Assembly (NCBI GenBank): GCA_037903355.1
Contig: JBAJFE010000004.1
Coordinates: 1,054,001-1,118,000 of the forward strand
DNA: 64,000 nt
Source: Trichuris trichiura
Lineage: Eukaryota; Nematoda; Enoplea; Trichinellida; Trichuridae
Direction: 5' to 3'
Part shown: one piece after another, positions 1 to 10,953 of the stretch
How positions within the stretch are numbered: position 1 is the stretch's first letter
How the letters are laid out: every line of letters starts with the position of its first letter
Notes under the pieces: model-generated
What the model was told of the DNA's origin: nothing
What the model saw: only the letters and a program-made list of their open reading frames with translations
Database searches by the model: none
Made by a program: the position numbers and the translations under genes

Positions 1-1587
1 GAGTTCCCCTGAAGGTTTTCTACGTCATTGAAAATCGATTATTCACACGATAGCTGATGTCTTAAATCGTTTCGGTGCCGTTTAGACTTTGGGTTGTTCG
101 CAAGAACAAACAATTCCCATAATCTGCACCATTTTGGACTTAGCACGGACGACGTCAATTTCAGAGAAGCTTTTAAAGATGTTAAGGTAAATTTCAAAAA
201 GGTAACTCGTTTTGCAATGGAATTTTTTAGTTCATCCTTTGCGGATGCGACGCTGTAGTCATGCAGAGAGTGGCACGATATATTTCCGAACAACTGTCCG
301 CGCCTGTACCTTACGGCAGTCGAATAAGAAATCTTAGCAAAAAGGAGCGCTTCGCGGTGTTCAAAGCTGGCCCATCATTATGCATTAATGTATACAGGAA
401 TTTTTCTTTTTCTCCATAGAAGGTTTGGTCACGTGGCAGCTGTGCGTTGGCATTTTCTGGATAAGGAATGTACTTGAGTAGAGGCGTTATTATACTGGAT
501 TGAGTTTCGGATCGTTTACTTCGAACAAGACCGGTGTAATAACGCTTCTAGTCGAATATATTACTTATCTAGAAGATAGCAATGCACAACGGCCGCATAA
601 CCAAACTTTACAGCGCATTTTCGACCTATTCGGGATTCAGACTTTATTCGACGTTTCGTTCAGTACGAAAGTGGATCAGCAGCATGCTCGATTGCCCTTC
701 ACGAAGTAACCAACTTGTTGAAAATCGCTCAAGTTGAACAGCCGACATACTTCTACTTGGGAACGACAGACGGTTTAGGCAAAACTTGTCGTTTAGCATA
801 AACTGTCCGTTTACAAATAGTTCCACTTTCAGGCGTTGAAGTTGGTTCAGTCATTATTACGACATGCGTAGTGAACCCGCTGATGCAACCGCAATTCGAA
901 ATGGTACCTATTATTGACTCAGTTTCGGTTAGACGTCATAACAATTCAACTAATGAAAACTTACGTTTTTTTATTAATAATTTTTTAAAAACAATTCCGC
1001 TACGCGGCAAGACGATAGCACAAGCGTAGACCATCTTCACAGTTCGGAACGAAAGCAAATTTTTAGTGTAGCTTTGGAACTCGTATGCAGTACGACAGCT
1101 CCTTGGACGAAGATTTAGTTAAGCAGCTATGCCAAATATGCAAATTAATGGATATTGATTACACTACAGGAGTAACTATGGAATCGAACGATTTCTACGA
1201 AGGTAAAAAATTCTTAGCTACGCTTCTAGCCCAGTTGTTATTTCAGAGGAGGGACGATTGGACGGAGGCCTATGCGCATACAAAAAGGAAGAACAAAAGT
1301 CCTACCTTGACAAGTTGTACAGCCAAGGGGTGAAAAATATGCAAATGGGTTCTTCCTGCTTCGCTGCTTTTTGCAAGCGACTTAATGCAAAAGGTATCAG
1401 CTACAAGCGCGCGATTTGCTAGAATAACTTTTTTTCAAACTTTTAAGCCGCCATAGTTAACGTCTGCTTAGCTGATCGTTTTGAAGAAGACAAATATCCT
1501 CTGTCAGCCGTTAAGCTTGAGCTGTACGAAATGATGCCATGCGAGGTAGTTGTTCAACTGATGAGGAAGCAGTTGAAACTCGAATGA
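1..1587 (+). CDS. Uridine phosphorylase homolog (5' partial), probably catalytically altered
   Basis: The spliced protein aligns along its length with animal uridine phosphorylase (UPP1/UPP2), a cytosolic pyrimidine-salvage enzyme that splits uridine with phosphate. Exons read: to 186, 231-389, 664-772, 833-903, 1067-1202, 1247-1393 and 1448-1587 (TGA); frames are continuous across all joins and introns are GT-AG. Recognisable blocks are LHHFGLSTDDVNF (about 127-165), FAVFKAGPSL, SIALHEVTNLLKIAQ, GSVIITTCVVNP, the nucleobase-loop region ending GRLDGG, and SSCFAAFCKRLNAKAAIVNVC. The start lies in or left of the first 120 bases and is not resolved. Several active-site positions differ from the family: the Arg of the I-R-I-G-T-S-G motif is Tyr (YFYLGTTDG), the ribose-binding Glu of M-E-S is Gly (MQMGSS), the Arg of the GGSPSR loop is Val, and the uracil-contacting Gln of FYEGQGR is Glu (FYEEEGR). 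The frame is intact, so a pseudoenzyme is likelier than a decayed gene. Confidence 0.85.
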
Positions 1588-2011
1588 ATGGGCTACTTTT
1601 GGTAATAAAAAAATTTGCGTAAACAAGTTTAACAACCCTTTTCCAGTGCAAATGAAACTTAATTATCGAACCGAAATGCATGAGAACATGCAAACTTAAA
1701 ATTATCATAATGATAATGATTTTAGAAACATTTCGCAAAGATAAGCTTCATTTATCTATTATGAAGCTGTTGTCGCATTTCCGAAACTTAAAAACGTTTG
1801 CTAACTTTTTATTGGATCGCTAACTCGAAAGTATAGGCGGAAGTTGTGACCTCCCAATAAGTACAGCGGGAAAAAAGAGGCTTTATGAAACAAATTGGAA
1901 ATATTTCTATTTCTAGGTAAGAATACTTAAAATTAAGCCTCGTCTAGCTCTAACGATAGGAAGGAAATGAAAAAGTTAGTCCCGCCAAGGAAGTCATCCG
2001 AGCATTGTTTG
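1588..2011. other. Intergenic gap between convergent genes
   Basis: This 424-bp stretch separates the stop codon of the uridine phosphorylase homolog (+) from the stop codon of the DCAF6-like gene (-). It is AT-rich and carries both 3' ends. I see no further gene or repeat in it. Confidence 0.6.
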
Positions 2012-3887
2012 TTACAATCTAAAAATAGGCCCTTTAGGAAGTGCATACAAGTAGGAGCATACATCTTCAATGTTCATTTCTCTTAGCGAAACGTCTTCGC
2101 CAACCGGCGCCCAAACCTTTACGTTATGATCTATGCCGCTGCTTGCCAGAACTAAGCAATAACGAATCGATTATTGACAAAGGAAACAATGTATTAAGTC
2201 TTAACTTACTTGGCATAAAAGGATGCGGCTGAACGCAGTTTACAACGTGCTGATCACCCTCGTGTACGGCAACTATGTCGCCGGTCAGCTTGTTCCAAAC
2301 GAAGATGCGACCACAATCGCTCCCACTTATCACGTATTTTCCTCCCCAAAAATTGGCTTCTTTGCACTGAAAATAAATGGTCCCTAAAATTGACCAAAAA
2401 AGCACACTTAGCCGTCGACGTACCTTTGTTCTGCAGTTACGATGACCCGTGTAACGATTGATCACCACTGGTTGGGGTAAGTTCGGGTTCTTTTGGCACA
2501 ACGCTGGGAAATTCAAACCACCGTCCCTGAAAATCCGTTATCCCATTACCGTAAGCCTCAAGAGACAACTGACACTGCCGCGCTGCCAGAGGGATTAAAT
2601 CTGCAAGCTAATTTAAAAATATTGAAAAAATTCCGACGTATACAATTTGCAGTTCTTCAAATAACAGCGGTTTGCCGCCTTCTAGTTATGACCTATTTTT
2701 TCCGCATACTCAATTTTGACGTGATCGACTAGAGACGCTGTGGGTCCCGGCTCGCTAATCAAGGCAAACGGATGCGATTCCGACGTAACCCTAAAAGCGA
2801 AATAATGAAAACTTATTAAAACCATTTCATTAAAACGCGAATACCTCAACAGTTCCATTAGCCTTGGTACTACTCGATTGGTTCTGGTGGCTATGACGCG
2901 ATTTATAGTCTCGTTGAGCATACTGATTTGTCCTTGTGTTCCTCCGTTACCCTCGGCATTGGTAGAATATACGGACGGGTCGGAGTGAGGACCAGTATCA
3001 GACCAATCACCAGGAAGCCGAAAATGAATGTAAGGTGTCTGCAATTGCTCAGCCGACAAACTAAAGCCATCCGACGCACTGGTGGTACGCTGCGGAAAGA
3101 ATACCGCCGGGGATTATACCATTTCGTTAAGGTACTTACGATAGAGTCTAATAAGTAGATGTCGCCTCTGGAAAATGACGACAACAGCTCATCGCCAAAA
3201 GGAGCAAACTGAACGGAAGTAACTTGGACGAACCCTCCACTTTTGGAACGATTGCCAATAATTGAACAAACCGTATCGACGGAGCTTGAACCGCCTACAA
3301 AATTGAAAACCAAAAGGAACCCAAAAACGAATTGAAAATAATAGCCTACTCGAGCTACTGCAACCAGATACGTTACGTAAGTCTACCAAAGCTACCAGAG
3401 GACCCACGGTACCAACAGCGACAAGGTGCTGTCGTTTTGTGGACACGTCGATAGCGTTGGCAAAGTCAAAACCATTGATCAGTACTACTCCATCCTTATC
3501 GCGATTTGAAGACTTCAAACGGGTATCCATCAGGCGTATGACTCTGTCGGGACAGCAAGCGAGAAATAAAGATGGACTGTTGGGAAACACAGCCAACTGC
3601 TTCACCGAGCATGACGGCTGACAAAGCTGATACACCTTAACGGGCATTTCCAAATGGTTAAGGTCATGAAGTATAGCTATCCCTCTCGCGCCGCAGGACA
3701 CAGCCTAAATAGGAATTCAATGCTCACTTCCGTTTTATAAAACAAGATAACAACTGATAATTTAGCAAAAAACAAAAGCCTATTGCTATATACAATATAC
3801 ATAGCAAGAGGTTTGTTTTTTTGAGGAATAAATAAATAAATAAATAAAAATATATGTGTACTTTTTATTTATTGCTTTTTATAGCTA

Positions 3888-3921
<34 letters not shown>

Positions 3922-4807
3922 GCTATAATGTAAAAGTTTTATTACGGAAGTGTTCCCGTTTAATGTGTTAAATAACTCCGGAGCTTTCGGGTCGTCCGAG
4001 ACCCGTCTTCAGCGGTTGTGAGTTACATCCGTAACTCACAACCGCTGAAGACGGTTCTCGGTCGACCCGAAAGCTCCGGAGTTATTTAGCACATTAAACG
4101 GGAACACTTCCGTAATAAAACTTTTACATTATGACAACATACGCTCCCGTACCAAGAAACCAAATTTTCAAGACTATATATATAGCTATAAAAAACGGGC
4201 TGAAAAATACTGCTATAAAAAAAGATTAGAACTATAGATATATATAGTAAAACAACATCAAGTCTTTTCTCTTGAGCATCAGGTTTCTACTTTAAACTCT
4301 TCGAACCTGCGCATCAGATTACTTTAAACTCTTCAAACCTGAGCATCAGATTTTTGCTTTACACTCTTCAAACCTGAGTATCAAACTTTTACTTTAAACT
4401 CTTCAAACCTGAGCATCAAACTTTTACTTTAAACTCTTCCGTCCTGAGCAATAAGTTTTTAATTTAAACTTTATATATATATGATACTGTAAGATGATAC
4501 TGTATGATGCGGAGGACTTACTTGAGTAGAGTTTGTTTTAGGCAAAAACTTGGCACAAAAGATTATGCCCTCGTGGTAGCTTCTGAATGTTACGGCATCG
4601 TGGTTACTTCCTCCAAACGGGTCAGTAATGGACAGCATACGATCATCGGAACCGGACAAAATGTGATGGCCATCTTCGCTCCAGCAGATAGTGTTTACCT
4701 GAATAAAAGGGTTAAAAAGAGCTTTCAAGCGACAGGAGAATTTACGCATCGGCGGTGGACTTCTAGACGAGAAATGATTTTCAAACGACGGGTGAACTCG
4801 TCAAGCG
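2012..4807 (-). CDS. DCAF6: DCAF6/NRIP-like WD40 substrate receptor (5' end not found)
   Basis: WD40-repeat protein of the DDB1-CUL4 associated factor family, closest to DCAF6 (nuclear receptor interaction protein), a presumed substrate receptor for CUL4 ubiquitin ligases. From the N-terminal side (high coordinates): EFTRRLKIISRLEVHRRC (to 4807), VNTICWSEDGHHILSGSDD with CAKFLPKTNS, then after an 800-bp intron VSCGARGIAILHDLN with RLMDTRLK, a block ending GDIYLLDSI, the DCAF6 hallmark LPGDWSDTGP (about 3010), a short linker, then YTGHRNCRTKCKEANFWG, SGSDCGRIFVWNKLTG, HVVNCVQPHPF and LASSGIDHNVKVWAPVGE. The stop is at 2012-2014. The acidic middle between the two half-propellers is far shorter than in vertebrates. 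The first exon upstream of 4807 could not be identified. The large intron (about 3705-4525) carries a foldback element and a minisatellite. Confidence 0.85.
3838..3921. repeat. AT-rich simple repeats in DCAF6 intron
   Basis: A run of AATA units (about 3828-3851) is followed by about 13 TA dinucleotides (3895-3921), directly beside the left end of the foldback element at 3925. TA tracts are common landing sites for small inverted-repeat transposons. Confidence 0.8.
3925..4132. mobile_element. 208-bp near-perfect foldback (MITE-like) element
   Basis: The two ends are exact reverse complements (ATAATGTAAAAG at 3925-3936, CTTTTACATTAT at 4121-4132), and complementarity continues through about 100 bp per arm to a centre near 4028 (GTAACTCACA..). 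Only a few mismatches separate the arms. There is no coding capacity. It lies next to a TA dinucleotide tract inside a DCAF6 intron. The class is unknown; non-autonomous DNA transposon is the likeliest reading, and target-site duplication cannot be judged in the TA-rich flank. Confidence 0.8.
4274..4472. repeat. Minisatellite, about 35-bp unit, nearly six copies
   Basis: Tandem units of about 35 bp (32 bp in one) share the core ACTCTTCAAACCTGAGCATC followed by a T-rich spacer ending CTTTAA. Divergence between copies is moderate. It lies within the long DCAF6 intron. Confidence 0.85.
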
Positions 4808-7345
4808 CTGTAAAACAAACAGTATTAATTACATTTATAGCTAACAAAGCTATGGGATGGAAAACTAAAAAGCGCTTCCTCAAAAGAATGCATATGATTC
4901 AAAGATAAACTATTCCCGCCTTTATAATAATAATAATAATACATTTTCCAAAATGGTAATTAATTTTTTGGAAAAGGAAAATGCAGCATAGATAAAAGCC
5001 TGCCGAGTCTTAACATTAACGGAAATGGAAAAACATCAGCTGTAATGTTGTCAGGCAATAAAATGACTCACTAACAGCAAATCACGTGCGATCCAGCTTT
5101 GGCTTCCCAAAAAAGGAGAAAATAATAGGCTAGCAGAGAGTATGAAAGCTCTGAGGCACATCTGCTCCGAGACGGAAAGCATAAATCAAGCAATTATAGT
5201 TGTTTGCAATGTATATTGTCCATGCCACCTTTTGGATTTGCAAAAGCTAGGATACAATCAACAGCTTATGCTCCCACGCATTTACGCGGTAGTAAGAAAA
5301 CCAAACTTCCAAAAAGCAAAACAACCTAAGCTACCAACTCTTGCAGAAGTATTTAATCTCGAGTCGCAGGAAAGCAGAAGAGATGTCATTGCAAGCTGCA
5401 GAGCAATGGTATAGTTACTTTCCCAGACTTCTAAACTGCTTTAATTTGTCCACCTTTCCTAAGAGCTTAGTGATGGCAAACCCATGCAAATTCAACGGAA
5501 GTCGAATATGTCGATCTACGTATTTGAGAGCTCGTCCAATGTGCGCAATCAACTAGAAATCTACGTACACAATACAAAGTCCCCTGCAGTAGCACCCGGT
5601 AAACAACCAGTCTTTCTTAGCCAGTTAAATTGATGAGCGGTCTGGAAGCTTGTTTCGGGTAAAAAACAATTACGGTTCCACATAACCGTACGCTTGCAAG
5701 TCCGCTACTGCCAAAAGACTCGCCCGGAATCAACTGAAAACAAGTACAGCTGCAATAAAAGAATGCAGGTACGAAGAAAAAGTTAAATGCTGACGCGCTT
5801 TAAGCTAAAACGATCGAACTCAAGGAATAGGAGCAATATTTAAATTCACGAATCATTATTTTTGGAAGCATTTGGCGAGTTCAGCGAAACGCAACTAATG
5901 AAACTAACAAAAGAAACAAGAAATGTTGAAAAATAAAATTACCGTTGGAAAGAAATTTTGCAACAAATGTAAAAAACATTAACAAGATGAAAAAATTTGC
6001 AGGCTGAAATCTGCAAAGACTAGTTGCCGGGAAGCATACTTGATGATTTTCAGGTACTAACAAAAGAACTGGAGCATTTTGATGCCACGAACTGATTTGC
6101 TCTACTTGATCAAAAAATTTAGAATTTTTACCTCTTTTGCTCTTACGTTGTTGGAACATAACTACTTTACGCAACCTAGATTAATATTAAGGCAATAGTT
6201 ACAAGTTCTACCTGCATTGTGACATGCGATTAAACTTTCCACATAAGAATTATGTTAATTAAGCGCGGTCTTTAATTTTAGTGCATACATTAAGTCAGCT
6301 GCTTCTAATAAAAGCAAAGAACAAATGTCCGTATGGCTATCCAAGCTCCGGAACTTCAGTTTGTCTATTTATTCGGGCATTCATTTTTTCAGACAAAATG
6401 CTCTTATTTTTGCTAGCCTGAACAAAGCCAGCAACAGTAACATGAGCCGTAATGCGAAAAGGGACTCTAAACTGAGAGTAATGTACTTGATTATCTTTTA
6501 GTTTTGTAAATGGATTTTCTCTTTGTCAACAAGCTTAAAATATGTTTCTTTATATTCTTATACGTCTGTTTTTACGCTGATTCCTTACTATCGGCATTTC
6601 TGCAAGTATTGGTTTATCAGTTGCATTCGCATTAGTTATGAAAATGTCTTGTAAATGATTCTCAGGTTTAACTATCTTAGCTGCTTCTGTATTTACGAAT
6701 GGCCGATGCTTATGCTTATGGGTTAAAGTTTTTTATTTTTCTATTTTCGGCTTTTATCTTAGTATATTTGCTTTACTTCATAGTTGTTGCTACTTACTGC
6801 TTGTGCGCTGCTCAATTCCTTTTGCTTTTCAAAAGCTTTTTGAGCGCTTTTGTTGACTTAGGCATACGCATGCTTGGAGAAAAAGAGAAGTTGCTTAAAC
6901 ACGAAGAGTGGTTGCTGCCAAGCTCAAGTAATGGCAGCAGCTCTCCAGCGTCATGTTCACATCAAGAAGATTCAAGCTGGAAGCGCCCTTCCCGAAATGG
7001 TAGTTTTACATAGTTCGATATGCTTTTTGTGTATTTGAAGTTAATGCTTTCTTAAAGTAAGCAGTCACGGATAAAATAAATTCTTTCCGTTGACTAATAT
7101 TCGCGATTTCTTTAATCGTTCGTCTCCTTTAGCATTTTCAATTATGTAACAAAACAGACGGGTCTAGCGGTGACTTCGTTATTTGATAAAAGCGGGAGAG
7201 AGTCCAGCAGGAGATTATTCCATCGGCTGGTCCGTAAGGAATGTATAAGTTGCTCTGAAGGGTCTTTTGGCAACTAGAATAAACTTTTGCATACAACTGC
7301 TTATAGCGCTGGGCTACGATGCATTTTTTAAATTCTTAATTAGGG
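4808..7345. other. Gap with no gene I can support
   Basis: This must contain the missing first exon of the DCAF6-like gene (-) and the 5' end of the CCDC28-like gene (+), but neither could be placed. Open frames at 5142-5414 (+), 5881-6174 (-) and 6699-7013 (+) match nothing I recognise. The last contains a long hydrophobic stretch that reads as T-rich intron sequence, followed by a polar segment (about 6862-7003) that could be a real exon ending at a GT. Confidence 0.5.
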
Positions 7346-8094
7346 CAAAGGTTGACATTACCTACAGATGCCTCCCTGGACGCTTCGAGCATCCCTTTCA
7401 GTTCAGCAATACCGGAAGGAGCTATACCGGTATTCCCAGAAAGCTATGCTAGCCGACTGTCATCAGGCAAGCTCATGATTGATTGTCAGGTTTAAATTAT
7501 GCATATAATATTTTCCAAAGGGCCGAGTTTCCAAGAAGCTCAAATGACGAAACAGGATTTGCTTCGTTTAGCTCGTGACTTCAAAAGTGGAAAGTTGGCA
7601 ATCTTCAGTAGTTGCAAGTCGTCAAGTATTTTATTTCGTAGCTACTCGTTGTAGAAACCGACGACGGTTTGGCCAGCATGAGAGCAATTCGGAAAAAGCA
7701 AGAAAAGCTTATGAATTTGCATTTGACTCTCGCTCAAGAAGAAATGACTGAAAGGTGCTCGTTTGGAAAAAAAACAATGCATGCATTGCTTTTTGAGAAT
7801 TTTAAATTGTTTTCATTCCTCATAGAATTTTTTACGTTTTGCTCTTTTCCTTGTAGCATACTGGAGGACAAATTACGCAAAAAAATTCAGGAGAACTCAA
7901 AGCTGCTCATGGACGAATTTGCAGAGCTTGTCGAAATGATGTACGTTTGCTGAGAAGCCTTTTGCATCAACATTTCTTTTTATAGAGACGAGTTCAATTC
8001 CCGAAGGCGTAATTCTGAGGCTAGCCGGCAACTTGGCCTCGACGACCTTGTACAACCAGGATATGACCAAAATCCCGACGCAACTTCGTTTTAA
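7346..8094 (+). CDS. CCDC28-like coiled-coil protein (5' end unresolved)
   Basis: Small protein resembling the CCDC28 family (vertebrate CCDC28A/B; CCDC28B is linked to cilia and mTORC2). The conserved core is visible in order: DLLRLARDFKSGKLAIF (about 7559-7606), then MRAIRKKQEKLMNLHLTL (exon 7655-7754), then ILEDKLRKKIQENSKLLMDE with a leucine-rich helix (exon 7857-7940), then a short hydrophilic tail ending DATSF* (7986-8094). Joins 7754/7857 and 7940/7986 keep frame with GT-AG. The 5' exon from about 7346 (LTLPTDASLDASSIPFSS...) precedes the core, but its donor near 7480 is uncertain. Family assignment rests on the helix pattern (SGKL..F, then QEKL..L.L, then LL.DL.EL), so it is probable rather than sure. 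Confidence 0.6.
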
Positions 8095-8616
8095 TGTTTT
8101 ATAGTACTTACATTCTCCTAATCAAGCTACAGTAAAGTCTTTGTTGATGACACTCGCCTTACGAAAATTGTACAGCGCACTCTCAGACACTTAATTAAAC
8201 AAAATTGCTTACAAAGCAGCCTCACTTTGTTTGAATCAGATCAAAAACTACTCCTTAATTTTTATTAGAACGTATGTCATACTTGCAGTGTCATATCTGG
8301 CAATATTATTTCAGACAAAGAAAAGGGAGTTTTTATCAAAATTTATTTATCAATTTTATTATTAATACTTAGTTATATAATTCTGAGGTTTTCTTGTTTT
8401 TCTTCGCATGCTTGAAAAGCAGCTATACTCAATACTTCTGTTTGAAAACAGAGTGAGTAGCTTTTGCTACGGCTCTGCAGCAAACTTTAGCTCTTTACTA
8501 ATAAAATTAAGCGTGCGCGAACCGTGGCAACTTTATATCCATAACTGTACAACGAAAATTCCAACCTACCTTTCAGACGGTATACTGTAATGACATTAAC
8601 GATTCACAGGATCATT

Positions 8617-10358
8617 TCAAATCGCCAGAACACTACCAATAATGTTCACCTGACGACCAGGATACCTTCGTGATATTTCGGCTTCTATTTCTGCTTGCAG
8701 TTTTTTCACAATCCTACTGCAAGCGGTTACTTTTTCACGAAGTGCAACTATTTGCTCGCACAGTTCGGCGTGCCTTCGCTTTAAGGCGGCAATGGTCTGT
8801 CGTGCTCTATCCGCTCTAACATTGTGGCTGCATATTTTTTTGGTCAACTCCTCCAAATAGCCCGGAGAGCTTTTCAGCTCCGAAAGATGAGCCAACACCG
8901 GGTCGTTGACATCCGCTATAATATCGTCGATGCCTTGAGCCCATTTTTGAATTTGAACTTTGTCAACGGAGCTTTCGTTAATTCCATCGTCAATTAAAGC
9001 CAAGTGACTTGAAGAATCATCCGAATCCAACTCAATAAGACGCATTTTCAGAAATGCCCTCAACTCCAAAAGGTCTGACATGAGTAAGCGAAATGAGGTG
9101 CGATTGTCCAAAAGACTAAGCGCATCGCTTCCTCGAGCAACAGTGTCGGGCTGCCTTGGTATTTCTTGAGCAGGAGAAGACTTGCCCTGTTCACCGCTGC
9201 TTATTTCTTCAATTCCAAAATTAACCGTGTCCGCAGAATCAGCAAGCACTAAGTCATCCCCGAAGTCAATGGTATCATCGTTTGCGTTATTTTCAGCTAA
9301 CTAAAAAGGAAATAAATTAAGAAAGTGTAAGTTAGCCTGCCGCAAACAGAAATGCTAAAAAAAGCTTAAACGTATTAAAAATCATAGCATGCCTGGTGTT
9401 AGAGAATAAATAAAGACGCTATACTAATTTCTGATACGTCGAACTTGAAAAAATTGCGAAGATAAGAGGCCCGCTTTCGATTGGAACCTGTTAATCATTA
9501 CAAAAGAGCATTACCTGCAAATCAGTTATAGAAACTGGAGGCACCACCGCCGTTGGAGCTTTCCCGTGTTTCCATTCGTAAAAGGAAACGTTCCCGTGAT
9601 TTACCAGGAAGCGAAACATCTTCAAGCTGCTTTTCTTTTCCTCATTTGTCAACGGACGACCAAGTACACTTTCAGTAAATTCTCCGTAAAATTCCAACAA
9701 AGCTAAATGGGAAGCAAGCTTGCGCACAATTTTGTCCTGACTCTTTGGCAAGTCGTCCGCGAGGCGCAAAAGTTCGGACGGAACGTTCACTCCTTCTATT
9801 CCATAGGTTTGGCACTCCTTGCGAAACAAGACGCTCGAATCTCGGATCTGCAATTCGCAATCTCTTTCTTTTCTCTCGCAGTCCTTGAAAATTGACTTGC
9901 TAAAAAAAACAACCAGAAAAGAAAAAAGAAACCTGGCAAAGTTCTTCAAGTTTGGCAATCTGCTTTTTCAGGGCGGGTATTTCGTACTGTGCATATTCCG
10001 TCAGTATATGAGCCGACTCTGCCAGATATACGCTGTCCTTTTCGTACTGTTGTAGTATAGATTGCCAGTCTTTCATACGCTGAGACGTATAGCTGCCAAA
10101 TATGTTTTTTGAGCTTGCTTCAGTTTCCTTGAGCAATTCAACAATTTTTGCGCATTCAAAATACGTAACTAACGGCGTATCGGACAGCAACGTTGCAATA
10201 CTATCGTTTTCCGGCATATCTTTCATTGCGTCCGATATAAGAGGACGAATTTTGGCAATATACTGCGACCAGTCTCGTTTGCAATGTCGGCGACTTTGCA
10301 ACCAATCTAACAATTTGAAGCAATGTATGTCAATTGGAATAGTCTTGTAGTCAGCCAT
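8617..10358 (-). CDS. CDK5RAP3: CDK5 regulatory subunit-associated protein 3 (LZAP)
   Basis: Three exons, 10358-9933, 9895-9515 and 9300-8617, give 496 aa in continuous frame; human CDK5RAP3 is about 506 aa. Matches run end to end: IPIDIHCFKLLDWLQSRRHC at the N-terminus, TEASSKNIFGSYTSQRMKDW, YEIPALKKQIAK, FLVNHGNVSFYEWKHGKAP, SDALSLLDNRTSFRLLMSDL, and the C-terminus ISRRYPGRQVNIIGS. CDK5RAP3 works with UFL1 and UFBP1 (DDRGK1) in the UFM1 ligase complex at the ER, in ribosome quality control. The linker at the start of exon 3 has acidic TIDFGDD and TVNFGIEE motifs, placed like the IDWGD-type UFM1-interacting motifs of the human protein, with Trp replaced by Phe. The start Met (10356-10358) matches the human N-terminus. 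The gene is divergent from LRRC47. Confidence 0.95.
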
Positions 10359-10441
10359 CGAGCTAAGGCCTGAAGAAACAACCGAAGAATAAACGTAAAA
10401 ACTGTTTTCAGGACTATAGAAAAACATTAAAATCGTGTCAC

Positions 10442-10672
10442 TTAGCTCATCCTACCCACTTTAAAAGCCTGCAAAACTAATTTCCTATTGGCTGTAACGT
10501 AAAATAAATTATTTTCGGACCAAAATATACAATTGAGAGCGGTATTATGGGTTAAATGATTTTTGAAAATACCATTATTGAACATCCGCTTAAAAAGTTT
10601 AAGATTGTGACGGATATCCGATGGGATGAGAAGTATATTTTGGCCACTAGAACAAGTCAACAATTCTGCCTA
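10442..10672 (-). pseudogene. Orphan WD-like exon or gene fragment
   Basis: An open frame preceded by an acceptor-like CTCTAG reads LLTCSSGQNILLIPSD.. then ALNCIFWSENNLFYVTANRK, resembling WD40-repeat blades. It would have a donor GGGTAGG near 10455, but the next gene downstream on this strand is the compact CDK5RAP3, which leaves no room for a continuation, and no upstream exon could be joined in frame. It is either a gene fragment or an exon whose partners I cannot see. Confidence 0.3.
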
Positions 10673-10953
10673 GAGAATCCTTCAAGATAATTATGCAACC
10701 TCCTGTCAGCTGATACTTGGCTCAAATCACAGGAAAAGAAATTTTATAAATTAAAAGAAACTGTAGTACCTATTCTGTTTTGCGTGCTGCCAACGCTTTC
10801 ATGCATTCTGTCAAGGCGACGGTCTAATTATTTTGGACGAATCGCAGTTGTTAAGTTTAGCTAAATGCAACCTGACGTGTTTTAGGGAAGCTACGATTGC
10901 TTGGTGGAACTGACGTCATTTACGTGGTAAACTTTGTGCAGTATTACTTAGCG

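Noticed and set aside
4274..4472. Possible CRISPR-like array
   Set aside because: The units are contiguous 35-bp repeats with no unique spacers, within a eukaryotic intron. It is a minisatellite.
6699..7013. Hydrophobic 104-aa open frame resembling a membrane protein
   Set aside because: The hydrophobic part is T-rich DNA typical of introns here, starts without a convincing context and joins a polar segment of different character.
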